Shown piece after piece: positions 9,114 to 18,900 of a stretch of DNA of 64,000 nucleotides (positions within the stretch are counted from its first letter, which is position 1; every line of letters begins with the position of its first letter). The position numbers and the translations under genes are program-made. Under the pieces are notes generated by a model. That model had not been told where the DNA came from. It did no database searches and saw only the letters and a list, made by a program, of their open reading frames with translations. Source of the stretch: Roseicella sp. DB1501 (lineage in GTDB: Bacteria; Pseudomonadota; Alphaproteobacteria; Acetobacterales; Acetobacteraceae); assembly GCF_013112485.1 (NCBI RefSeq), contig NZ_JABFHG010000003.1, positions 496,001 through 560,000 of the forward strand, in the 5' to 3' direction.

Positions 9114-9364
9114 AAGGCTCCGAACAAGGCTCGGGCAAGCCGGAGGTTTGCGCCCGGTGTAAGGCGGTGTGCCAGATAGGGATCGTTGATGGGTCACCCT
9201 TAACGGTCGTTGGGACAAGATCCGCGGCGAGAGCGGCATGGTTCCGGCAAGGCGGTCCTCCACGCGCCCCGGCGTGATCCGTTCACGCCGGCTCACGGCC
9301 TGCCCGCCCGCCCGCTCTCCTCCGGATCGATGCGCCCGGAGCCTGGTGTCCTGATCGCGAAGCT

Positions 9365-9380
9365 CGTGGGTTCACCCACG
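9365..9380 (-). terminator. Candidate hairpin at the end of the PKS/KpsS operon
   Basis: CGTGGG-TTCA-CCCACG, a perfect 6-bp stem, lies 23 bp beyond the stop of the minus-strand KpsS-like gene. No T-tract follows. Confidence 0.35.
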
Positions 9381-9402
9381 AACGCAGCGGACCAGCGGGC
9401 CG

Positions 9403-10653
9403 CTAGTGCATCACCTCCGGCAGCGGCTGGTTCACCAGGTTGAGGTGCAGCCGCCGCACTGCCCCCGCCACCGCCACATCCAGCCCTGGCCGGCCGTAGA
9501 AGCGGCCGCGGATGTGCAGGCAGGCGGCGATGGCGCGCAGGAAGGCATCCGCCAGATCCGGCTCGGGCGACGGGGCTTCGGTCCAGAATGCGTCCGGCGC
9601 TCCCTGCCAGGCGAGGCCGGGGATCTGGTAGATCGCCCGCCCGAGCGCCAGCACCGGTCGCCCCAGCGCGATCGCCTGCACCGCCAGGGTGCTGTTGATG
9701 GTGACGACGCCGCGGCTGGCGAGGATCGCCGGATCGGCTGGCAGCGCGCCGTCCAGCAGGTGCACCCGGCCCTCGATGCCGGCCTCGGCGGCGATCTGCC
9801 GCAGCCGCGTGCCCCAGCGCTTCAGCCCGGGATCGAGCGGATGCACCTTCACCAGCAGCCGCCCCTCGGGCGGCGCGCCGCGGGCGAAGCTGCCGATCAC
9901 CTGGCGCAGCGCCGCGTCGTTGTTCGGGAAGTCGGAGTAGGCGCGGATGGAGTAGTCGTTCTCCATCTGCATGGCGAAGAGCCAGAGCGGCCCGCGCGGC
10001 GCCAGCTCGGCCAGCGCCTGCGCCGCCCGCGCCGTCTGCCGCGGCCGCCGCAGCAGCCGCAGCCCGGTGCCGAGATAGGCCGGCACCGGCGCGTGCAGCA
10101 GGTAGCTCTCGTAATGCGGGAAGGGCAGGGGCAGCAGCGAGGCGAGGTGGTGCAGCATGTCCCAGCGCGCCTGCAACGCGAAGTCGTCGCCGTAGCGATG
10201 CGCGAGGTCGGGCGCGGGGCAGCGCTCGGCGAGGGCGCGGATCGCCGCCGGGTCGCGCGGGAAGCGGCTCTCGGCGCCCATGCCGTCGCGTTCGAAGACG
10301 ATCCAGTCGGGGCGGATATAGCCGTAATCGGTCACCGTGACGGCGACGCCGCGCTCCCGCGCCGCGGCGATGGCCGCCTTGTGGTAGGGCCGCTGCTCGC
10401 CGAGCAGGACGAGGTCGGTGATGCGCTCGCGCTCGAGCACCCCGGCGACGAAGCCCGGCCAGTCGCGCGTCCGGCCGCGATAGTCATGCGCCGCGCTGCC
10501 ATCCCAGAACAGCCGGTCGCCGAGGCAGAGATTGATCCGCCGCGTCGCATGGCCGAGCTGGCGCAGCCCCGCGGCGAGCTCGGCGAAGAAGGGGCTGATC
10601 GGGCCCTGCAGGAAAAGGAACCGGCGCGGCGGCGCGGGCGGGAGGGGCGGCAT
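9403..10653 (-). CDS. KpsS/Capsule_synth-like capsule polysaccharide protein
   Basis: 416 aa. FLFLQGPISPFFAELAAGL at the start, then RRINLCLGDRLFW, DYGYIRPDWI, LLVKVHPLDPG and TINSTLAVQAIALGRPVLAL match the KpsS/KpsC-type capsule synthesis family (Kdo transferases that build the linker between lipid and capsule in group 2 capsules, acting on the cytoplasmic side). Last gene of the minus-strand polyketide operon, 60 bp after the formyltransferase. Its presence suggests the polyketide product is attached to, or handled like, a surface glycolipid. Confidence 0.78.
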   Translation of the reverse strand: MPPLPPAPPRRFLFLQGPISPFFAELAAGLRQLGHATRRINLCLGDRLFWDGSAAHDYRGRTRDWPGFVAGVLERERITDLVLLGEQRPYHKAAIAAARERGVAVTVTDYGYIRPDWIVFERDGMGAESRFPRDPAAIRALAERCPAPDLAHRYGDDFALQARWDMLHHLASLLPLPFPHYESYLLHAPVPAYLGTGLRLLRRPRQTARAAQALAELAPRGPLWLFAMQMENDYSIRAYSDFPNNDAALRQVIGSFARGAPPEGRLLVKVHPLDPGLKRWGTRLRQIAAEAGIEGRVHLLDGALPADPAILASRGVVTINSTLAVQAIALGRPVLALGRAIYQIPGLAWQGAPDAFWTEAPSPEPDLADAFLRAIAACLHIRGRFYGRPGLDVAVAGAVRRLHLNLVNQPLPEVMH

Positions 10654-10713
10654 GGCCGCATCTGGGCGGCAGTCCCTTGCGCACAGATTGATTTCTGAAC
10701 AGAAATCTCAACC

Positions 10714-11508
10714 TCAAGCGGCGGTGCCACACCGCCAGGCCGCGGCGAGGTCGGCCAGGCCGACCAGGCGCCGGCCGCGTGCGGCGAGGTCGCGCAGCAG
10801 CGCCGGCGGCGGGAAGGGGCAATAGGGCAGCAGCGGCGCCGGCCGCTCCTGCGCCGTGCCGGCGGCGAGCGCGGCCAGCACCTCGTCCAGCAGCGGCAGG
10901 CCGGCGAGGTGCAGCGCCCGCGCCGCGGCGCTCGCCGTCAGGCCGGGCGGCAGCGCCACCGCGCATTGACCGAGGATGCCGCCGGCATCGATGCGCGGCG
11001 CCAGCCGATGCACCGTGACGCCGAAGCGCGGCTCCGGCTCGGCCATGGCCCAGAGCACCGGCACCGGCCCGCGATGCCGCGGCAGCAGCGAGGGATGCAG
11101 GTTGATGCCGCCGAGCGGCGCCAGGGCCAGCGTCTCCGGCGCGAAGATCTGGTCGAAATGGCAGGAGAGGATGAGGTCCGGCCGCGCCGCCCGCAGCGCC
11201 GCCGCGGTCTCCGGCCCATTCACCTCCCGCACCGCATGCAGCGGGATGCCGTGCGCGGCGGCGAGCCGGTCGAGCACGGTCGGGCCGGGCCGCAGCCCGG
11301 GCAGGGCGTAGTTCGCCCAGAGGAAGGGCAGCAGCCGCGGCCCGGAACGGCGCAGGTGCCGCCAGCCCTGGCGCAGCGGCCCGCCGGCGCCGGGGCGGAA
11401 GGCGGCGGAGCGGCCGATCAGCACCACCTCGGCGGCGTGGCGCCGCAGGAAGCGCGCCACCGCCTCGGCGCTCGGCGCCGCTTCCAGCGTGAAGAGGGCG
11501 ATACGCAC
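10714..11508 (-). CDS. Formyltransferase-family protein
   Basis: 264 aa. GGINLHPSLLPRHRGPVPV carries the Asn-His-Pro-Ser signature of the GART/Fmt formyltransferase fold, and FGVTVHRLAPRIDAGGILGQ carries the catalytic Asp-containing segment. Family members move a formyl group from 10-formyl-tetrahydrofolate to an amine. The location after an alpha-oxoamine synthase suggests N-formylation of an amino group made by that enzyme; this is inference. The length fits a stand-alone sugar- or amine-formyltransferase rather than the longer methionyl-tRNA enzyme. Confidence 0.8.
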   Translation of the reverse strand: MRIALFTLEAAPSAEAVARFLRRHAAEVVLIGRSAAFRPGAGGPLRQGWRHLRRSGPRLLPFLWANYALPGLRPGPTVLDRLAAAHGIPLHAVREVNGPETAAALRAARPDLILSCHFDQIFAPETLALAPLGGINLHPSLLPRHRGPVPVLWAMAEPEPRFGVTVHRLAPRIDAGGILGQCAVALPPGLTASAAARALHLAGLPLLDEVLAALAAGTAQERPAPLLPYCPFPPPALLRDLAARGRRLVGLADLAAAWRCGTAA

Positions 11509-11514
11509 AACTAT

Positions 11515-11625
11515 ATCCCCACGACGTCGCTGCGCGCCGCCGCGGGGGCCCCGTGATTCGCGAAAGGGCCCAGGGGCGTCACGGCCTGCCGCGGCTTTGC
11601 CGCGGCAGGGCTGCGGGAGAAGGCA
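11515..11625. repeat. GC-rich intergenic repeat, copy 2
   Basis: Matches 3702-3816 over its length with a few small indels. This copy has a perfect 10-bp hairpin (CTGCCGCGGC-TTT-GCCGCGGCAG) at 11585-11607. It lies between the AOS and formyltransferase genes, so if transcribed it would form a strong RNA structure inside the operon. Confidence 0.65.
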
Positions 11626-11644
11626 GGATCGGGCACCTGCGTGC

Positions 11645-12976
11645 TCACACCGCGCGGGCGAGGGGCGTGCCGTCGCGGGCGGCGGCCATGGTGGCGACGG
11701 TACGCAGGATCTCCTCCTCCGTATGCTCGGCCGAGAGGAAGAAGCGCAGCCGCGCGGCGCGTTCCGGCACCACGGGGAAGAGGATCGGCTGCACGTTCAC
11801 CCCCGCCTCGAACAGCGCCGCCGCCATGCGTGCCGCGGCGACGGAACTGCCGAGGATCACCGGCACGATGCCGAGGCCGGCCGAGGGGCCGGTGTCGAAC
11901 CCCGCCTCGCGCGCCACCGCCAGGAACAGCGCCGCATTCGCCTGCAGCCGCTGCACCCGCCACGGCTCCGCCTGCATCACCCGCAGCGATTCGAGCGAGG
12001 CGGCGGCGAGCGCCGGCGCCATGCCGACGGAATAGACGAAGCCGGGCGCCGCATGCCGCAGCAGGTCGATCAGCACCTGCCGGCCGGCGATGTAGCCGCC
12101 GCAGCCGGACAGCGTCTTCGACAGCGTGCCCATCCAGATATCCACCGCATCCGGCGGCACGCCGCAATGCTCGAAGCTGCCGCGCCCGGTCTCGCCGAGC
12201 ACGCCGAGCGCATGCGCCTCGTCCACCATCAGCAGCGCGTCGTGCTGCCGCACCATCTCGGCGAAGCGCGCGAGGTCGGGCGCGTCGCCATCCATGCTGT
12301 AATGGCCCTCGATGACGATCAGCGCCCGGCCGTGCCGGCGCCGGTTGGCCGCCAGCTCGCGCTCGGCGGCGCGCCAGTCGTTGTGCGGGAAGGCGATGCG
12401 CCGGGCGCCGGAGAGCCGCGCCCCCTCGGCGGCGCTGTTGTGGATGAGCTGGTCGTGCAGGATCAGGTCGCGCGCGCCCATGATCTGGCCGATCACCGTG
12501 ACATTCGTCGCATGGCCGCTGACGAAGGCGAGGCAGGCCTCGGCCGCGTAATTGGCGGCGAGCGCCGCCTCCAGCGCCGCATGCACCGGCCGCTCGCCCG
12601 AGGCGAGGCGGGAGGCGGAGGCGGAGACGCCGTGCCGGTCGATCGCCGCCTTGGCCGCGGCAGTGATGCGCGGATCGCCGTTCAGGCCGAGATAATTGTA
12701 GGAGGCGAAGTTCAGGTAGGGCGCGCCGCCGATCGCCGTGCGGGCGCCGGCGACGCCCTCATGCGCCCGGAAATACGGGCTTTCCAGCCCGAGCGCGGCG
12801 CCGGCCTGGCGCACCATCTCGAGGTCGCGCAGCCCCGGCAGGGTGGCGAGGTCGCGGCCCGGGCTCTCCGCAGGCGCCGCCTCCGCCGCCTCGCCGCTGC
12901 GCCGCGACAGGCGCTGCAGCAGGGCGGCGCGGGCATTGGCCGAGAGGCCGAAGCCCTGCCTGGCGCCGCCGCTCAT
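11645..12976 (-). CDS. Alpha-oxoamine synthase (PLP-dependent, KBL/AONS family)
   Basis: 443 aa. YLNFASYNYLGLNGDP, DEAHALGVLGETGRG and the PLP-lysine motif TLSKTLSGCGG (Lys near residue 287) identify the family that joins an amino acid to an acyl thioester with loss of CO2. The ATG overlaps the PKS stop (ATGA, 12973-12976), so translation is coupled. Since the PKS ends in an ACP and has no thioesterase, this enzyme most likely offloads the polyketide chain as an alpha-amino ketone, as in sphingolipid- or fumonisin-type chemistry. Amino-acid partner unknown. Confidence 0.87.
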   Translation of the reverse strand: MSGGARQGFGLSANARAALLQRLSRRSGEAAEAAPAESPGRDLATLPGLRDLEMVRQAGAALGLESPYFRAHEGVAGARTAIGGAPYLNFASYNYLGLNGDPRITAAAKAAIDRHGVSASASRLASGERPVHAALEAALAANYAAEACLAFVSGHATNVTVIGQIMGARDLILHDQLIHNSAAEGARLSGARRIAFPHNDWRAAERELAANRRRHGRALIVIEGHYSMDGDAPDLARFAEMVRQHDALLMVDEAHALGVLGETGRGSFEHCGVPPDAVDIWMGTLSKTLSGCGGYIAGRQVLIDLLRHAAPGFVYSVGMAPALAAASLESLRVMQAEPWRVQRLQANAALFLAVAREAGFDTGPSAGLGIVPVILGSSVAAARMAAALFEAGVNVQPILFPVVPERAARLRFFLSAEHTEEEILRTVATMAAARDGTPLARAV

Positions 12977-15900
12977 GCCGCCCTCACGGCCGGTTCCGCC
13001 GGGGCGGGCGGCTCATGCGCCGCGAGCATCGCTTCCACCGCCGCTTCCTCCGAGGCCTGGGCGTTGCGCAAGCTGCCGGCGAGCCGCCTCGCCAGGCTGT
13101 CGACGGTGAGCGTGTCGGTCACCGCCGAGAGCGGCACCGGCATGCCGAGCCGCTGCTCCAGCCCGAGCCGCAGCTCCATGCCGCCGAGGCTGTCGAGGCC
13201 GAGGCCGCTGAGCGGCGCCTCGGCCGGCACCGCGCCCGGCGGCAGCCGCAGGATGCGGCCGAGCTCGGTGCTCAGCGCCTCGCGCAGCAGGCCGAGCGCC
13301 TCGGCCTCCGGCGCCGCCCGCAGCCGCGCCTTCAGGTCGGCGGCATCGCCGGCCGGCGCGGCGGCGCCGCGCACCGCGGCGAAGCAGGGCTCGTCGAGGA
13401 TGGCGAGCGCGGCGCGCGCCTCGCCCCAGGCGAGCCGGGCATGGCCGAGCACCGCCGGCCCCGGGGCGGACCCGGCCTCCAGCAGCGCGGGCAGGGTCGC
13501 CAGCGCCTCGGCGGCCGGCAGCGGCGTGGCGCCGAGGCGGCGGGCGAGGATGGCGGCGGTCGCCGCCTCCCCAGCGAGCATCCCGGCATCGGCGATCGGC
13601 CCCCAGGCCACCACCTGCGCCGGCCGGCCGGCGGCGCGGCGGCGGCGGGCGATCGCCTCCAGCCCGGCATTGGCGGCGACATAGGCGCCCTGGCCGGGAT
13701 TGCCGACCGCGACCACCGCCGAGCCGAACATCAGGAACAGCGCCAGCGGATCCTCGGCGGTGAGGGCGTCGAGCGATTCGGCGACCGCCAGCTTGGCCGC
13801 CAGCACCTCCGCCACCCGCGCCGGCTCCATCGCCGCCGCCGCGCCATCGGCCATGCTGGCCGCGGCATGCACCACGCCGCGGATCGGCGGCAGGCCGGCG
13901 CGGATGCCGCGCAGCGCGGCGGCGAGCGCGGCCGGGTTGGTGGCGTCGCAGGCGACGGGCGTGACCGCGGCCCCTTGCGCCGCCATCTCGTGCATCGCCG
14001 CCTCGAGGCCGGGCGTCGCCGCGCCGCGGCGCGACAGCAGGGCGAGGTGCCGCACGCCCTGCGCCGCCAGCCAGCGCGCCGTGGCGAGGCCGAAGCCGCC
14101 GGTGCCGCCGACCACCACCACCGTGCCGCGGGCGGCGTCGCGCAGCGGCCGGACGCGACGCGGCAGGGCGGCCGGCGCCGGCGGCCGCACCACCAGCTTG
14201 CCGATATGGCCGCTCGCCTGCAGCGTGCGGAAGGCGGATTCGACCTCGGCGGCGGCATGCTCGGTCGCCGGCAGCGGGCGGAAGCGGCCCTGCTCCAGCC
14301 GGTCGGCGATGGAGCGCAGCAGCCGCGAGGCAAGCGCCGGCCGCGCCCGCGGCAGCTCGTCCACATCCACCGCGAACCAGGTGACGTTGCGTCGCATCGG
14401 CCGCAGCGCGACGCGGCGGTTCTCGGCGAAGTCGCGCTTGCCGAGCTCGAGGAAGCGGCCGAAGGGGCGCAGCAGCGCCATGGAGCGCTCCATCGCCTCG
14501 CCGGCCAGCGAGTTCAGCACCACGTCCACGCCATCCGGCCAGTGGCCGCGCAGCGCATCGGCGAAGCCGGGATCGCGGCTGTCGAGCACCAGCTCGGCGC
14601 CGGCGGCGCGCAGGAAGGCGCGCTTCGCCGGGCTGCCGGCCGTCGCCGCGACGCGGGCGCCGGCGCCCAGCGCCACCTGCAGCGCGGCGAGGCCGACCGC
14701 CCCGGCGCCGCCATGCACCAGCACGCGCTCGCCCGGCTCGATCCGCGCCAGCTCCTCCAGCGCATGCACCGCGGTCATGAAGGCGACCGGCACCGTCGCC
14801 GCGGCGCCGGCCTCGATGCCGGCGGGCAGCGGCGCCAGCGCCTCGGCGCGGGTCACGGCATGGGTCGCCAGGGCGCGCGGGGCGACGCCGAAGACCCGGT
14901 CGCCGGGGCGGAAGGGCACGCCCTCGCCCACCGCCTCGACGATGCCGGCGCATTCCATGCCGAGGCCGGGGCCAGCGAAGCCGGGCAGCAGCGCCTCCTC
15001 CGGCAGCAGGCCCTGCGCCCACATCAGGTCGCGGAAATTGAGCCCCGCCGCCTCGATGCGGAGCGCCACCTCGCCTCGGCCGGGGGCCGGCAGGTCGAGC
15101 GGCGCCCAGTGCAGCGTGCCGAGCTGGCCGGGCTGGCGGATGCGCAGCAAGGCCGGCCCGGCGGGCGGCGGCGGCGGCGGCAGGCCGGGCTGCAGCCGCG
15201 GCACCAGCCGGGCGGCGCGGGTGAGCGTGACCTCGGCCTCGCCATCCCCCTCGGCCAGCAGCTCGCCAGCGAGGCGGCGCGCGGCGGCCTCGGTCGGCAG
15301 GCCGGGATCGAGGTCGATGCGGCGGGGCTTCAGCGCGGGATGCTCGTTACCGAGCACGCGGCCGAGGGCGAAGAGGGCGGCGGCGGCGGGATCGTGCTGC
15401 CCCCGCCCAGGCTGCCCCCGCTCGGGCTGCTGGCCGCCGCGGGTGACGAGGCGGAAGCCGCTCGCCGCGGCCTCCGCCGCGGCGGCGAGGCGGCCGAGCG
15501 CGGCGAGGCTGGCGGCGAGCTCCGTCCCGCCGCCGGCCAGCGCGACCACCAGGCTGCCCTGCAGCGCCGATGGCGGGGTGCGGGCGGCCTCGGCCAGGTC
15601 GTGCTGGGCGACGGTCGCGCCGCGCCCCTGCAGCACGGCGGCGAGGGCCGGGCGGAAGCCAGCCATCGCCGCATCGGCGAAGAGGGCGATGCGGCGCAGC
15701 GTCGGCGCCGCCAGCACCGCGGCGCCCTCCGGCGCGCGGGCGGCGAGCAGCGCCGCCGGCCAGGGCGCGGCGGCGAGCGTCAGCGCGCTGCCCTCCTCCC
15801 AGCCCGCGGCGGCGAGCGCGGCCTGCCAGGCTTCCAAGCCAGGCAGCGGCGAGGCGCCGCCCGGCGCCGACCACCAGCTCGGATCCTGGCCGCAGCAGAG

Positions 15901-18900
15901 ATCGAGCAGCGGTCCGGGCAGCGGCTCGACCAGCAGCAGCGCCGCGCCGGGGGCGGCGGCCTGGCGCAGCGCCTCCGGCAGCAGCGGGCCGGCGCGCAGC
16001 CGGGCACCGGGGGCGAGGCCGATGACGAGGTCGGCGGCGAGCGGCGGCGGCTCGCCGCCGAGCGGGTCCCAGCTCGCCGCGGCATAGTCGAGATTGGCCG
16101 CCGGCGCCGGCAGGCCGGGCGCTGGCCGGCCGGGCAGGGCGGCGGCGGCGAAGCGCACATGCCGGCCCGAGGCGGCGAGCGTCGCGGCGAGCCGGGCGGT
16201 CAGCGGGCCGGGACCGGCACCGACTTCCAGCACGCGCAGCGGCAGGCCGGCGGGCCAGGCATTGGCGAAGGCGGCGACGGCCTCGGCCAGCACGACGCCG
16301 AGCCGGGCCTGGCCGGCGCCCTGCGGCGGCGGATCGGCGGCGAGGGCCGCCTCCGCCGGCGCCTGCCAATCGGTGAGCGCCTGCGGCAGCCGCTCGGCGG
16401 CGAGCGCCACCCAGGCGAGGTCGGCGGCGAGGGCGGGCTGTTCCAGCAGCACCTGGCGCCAGATCTCGACCGCCGGCGGCAGGTCGGCATCCGGCACCGG
16501 GCGCAGGCCGGCGGGGCCGGGAGCGGCGAGGCCGCCCTTGGCCAGCTCCTCCAGCAGCGCCCGCGCCTGCGGCCCGCCAGAGGGGCTTGCCGAGAGCGCG
16601 GCATGCGCGGCGGCGGCGGAGAAGCCTTCCAGCAGGATCGAGGCCTCGCCGAGATCAAGCGCCGCATCCTGCCGCCGCGCCGCTTCCAGGCTGGGAGCGA
16701 GGGCGGGACGCCTGGCGCCGTCCTGGCCCGGCAGGGGCAGGCTCGGCTGCAGGGCGACGTGGAAGGCACCCTCGGCGGCATCGGCGCGGCCGGGCAGGCG
16801 GATGCGCTGCAGGGTGCAGCCCTCCAGCACCGCGACCGGCGTGCCGAGCGCGTCGCGCAGCAGCAGCTCGGCCGCCGCGCTGCGCTCGCCGCGATGGGTC
16901 AGCCGGATCTCGGCGGATTCGATCGGCCCGGCGCCGCGGCGGCAGACCAGGCGGGAGAGCCGCACCGGGACGAGGCCGCTGCCGGCCTCGGCCGGTTGCC
17001 CGGCGAGCAGCCCGACCAGCCCCTGCAGGGCGCCGTCGAGCCGCGCCGGGTGCAGCAGCCAGGGGCCGTCGGCGGGCGCCGCCACCGGGCCACGCAGCCG
17101 CACCACGGCGCGGCCGGCGCCGGCATCGATCACCGCATGGTCGAGGGATTCGAAGGCCGGCCCGTAATGCAGCCCGGCGGCGAGGGCGAGGGCGCGCACC
17201 GCCTCGCCCTCCAGCGGCATGCCGTGCACCGGCGCTGGCGGGCCGGACGGGGGCAGGTCCGGCAGCACCGCCAGTTCACCCTCCAGGTGCAGCGTCCAGG
17301 GCTCGGGCGTGAGGCGGCGGCGGGATTCGAGGGTGAAGCGGCCGGCGGGGTCGAGCCGGGCGCGCAGCTCGCGCGCCTGCTCCGCCTCCAGCGGCAGGGG
17401 CTGGTGGATCGCCGCCTCGCGCAGCTCCAGCGCCGGCGCCTCCGGATGCCGGCTGCGGATGGCGGCGAGCGCCATCTCCCACATCGCCGCGGCGGGCAGC
17501 ACCGCCTGCCCGGCGAGGCGGTGGTCCGCCAGCCAGGGATCGAGGGCGGTGTCGATGTGGCGGGTCCACTCGCCAGGTTCGGCGCCGTGCCGGAAGCCGA
17601 GCAGCGGATGCTCCTCGACCGGGCCGATGGCATTCGCGGCCTCGGTGGTCGGGGCGTACCAGGTAGGCTGCCGGTCGAAGGGCGTGTGCGGCAGGCCGCG
17701 CCGCGCCGCTGGGCCGGCGAAGGCCGGGCCGGAGCGCGGATCGGCGCCGAGGATCCAGGCGCGGTCGGCGATGCCGGGGAAGGGATCGGGCGCCGGGTCG
17801 CGGCGCGACAGGCTCGGCAGCACCGCCGCCTCCGCCTCGGCGGCGCGCAGCGTCTCCCGCAGATAGCCCTGCAGCACCGGGTTGGGGCCGATCTCGAGGA
17901 ACAGGCAGGGCCCCTCGGCGAGGGCGCGCTCCATGCCGGCGCGGAATTGCACCGGCTCGCGCAGGTTGCGCCACCAGTAGTCGGCGGTGCAGTCCTCCGG
18001 CGCCAGCGGCGCGCCGGTGACGGTCGAGATCATCGGCCGCCCCGGCCGCGTGGCGGCGAGGCCGGCGAGGTCGGCCAGCAGCCCCTCGCGCAGCCCGTCC
18101 ATGGCGGCGCTGTGGAAGGCGTAGTCGAGATCGAGGCCGACGAAGCTCCAGTGCCGCTCCGCCGCCGCCTCGGCGAGGCGGGCGAGCAGCGGCGCCGGGC
18201 CGGCCACGGTGAGGCTCTCGGGCGCGTTGACCGCGGCGATCTCGACGCCGCGGCCCGCGATGGCGCCGAGCCCGGCCAGCACCGGGCGGGCCGCCTCCAC
18301 CGAGACGCCGAGCGCGGCCATGCGGCCCTCGCCGCGGGTGGTGGCCTGGTGCCGACTGCGGGCGGTGACGAGGCGGGCCGCGGTGGCGAGGGGCAGCAGC
18401 CCGGCGACGGTCGCCGCCGCGACCTCGCCGACCGAGTGGCCAAGGCAGAGGGCGGGGCGGATGCCCTCGGCGGCGAGGGCGGCCACGATGCCGAGCTGCA
18501 TGGCGAAGAGCAGCGGCTGGGCGACCTCGCTGCCGGCGAGCTCCTCGGCGGTGACGCCGGCGGCGAGGCGCGCCGCGACCGACCAGCCGAGCAGCGGGGC
18601 GAGGGCGGCATCGGCCTCGGCGATGGCGGCCGCGAAAGCCGGGTTGGCGGCAAGCTGGGCCTGGCCCATGCCGGGGAAGGGCGCGCCGTTGCCGCTGAAG
18701 ACGAAGGCGATGCCCTGGCCGGGCGCCGCCTGGCCCTGCACCGCGGTGGGAGCGGGGGCTTGCGTCGCCTCGCCTGCCTGCCAGGCGGCGAGACCGGCGG
18801 CGAGGCCCGCCGGATCGGCGCCGCGCAAGGCAAGCCGGTGCGGCCAGGGGCCGCGATGCCGCGCCGCGCCGCGCAGCAGCATCGGCAGGGCCGCGGCCGG

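Larger units (their letters stand above)
9085..9402. other. Convergent intergenic region with two hairpins
   Basis: No gene is seen. Lies between the I9-like gene (plus) and the KpsS-like gene (minus). Two perfect stem-loops, at 9092-9113 and 9365-9380, are close to the respective gene ends. Confidence 0.5.
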
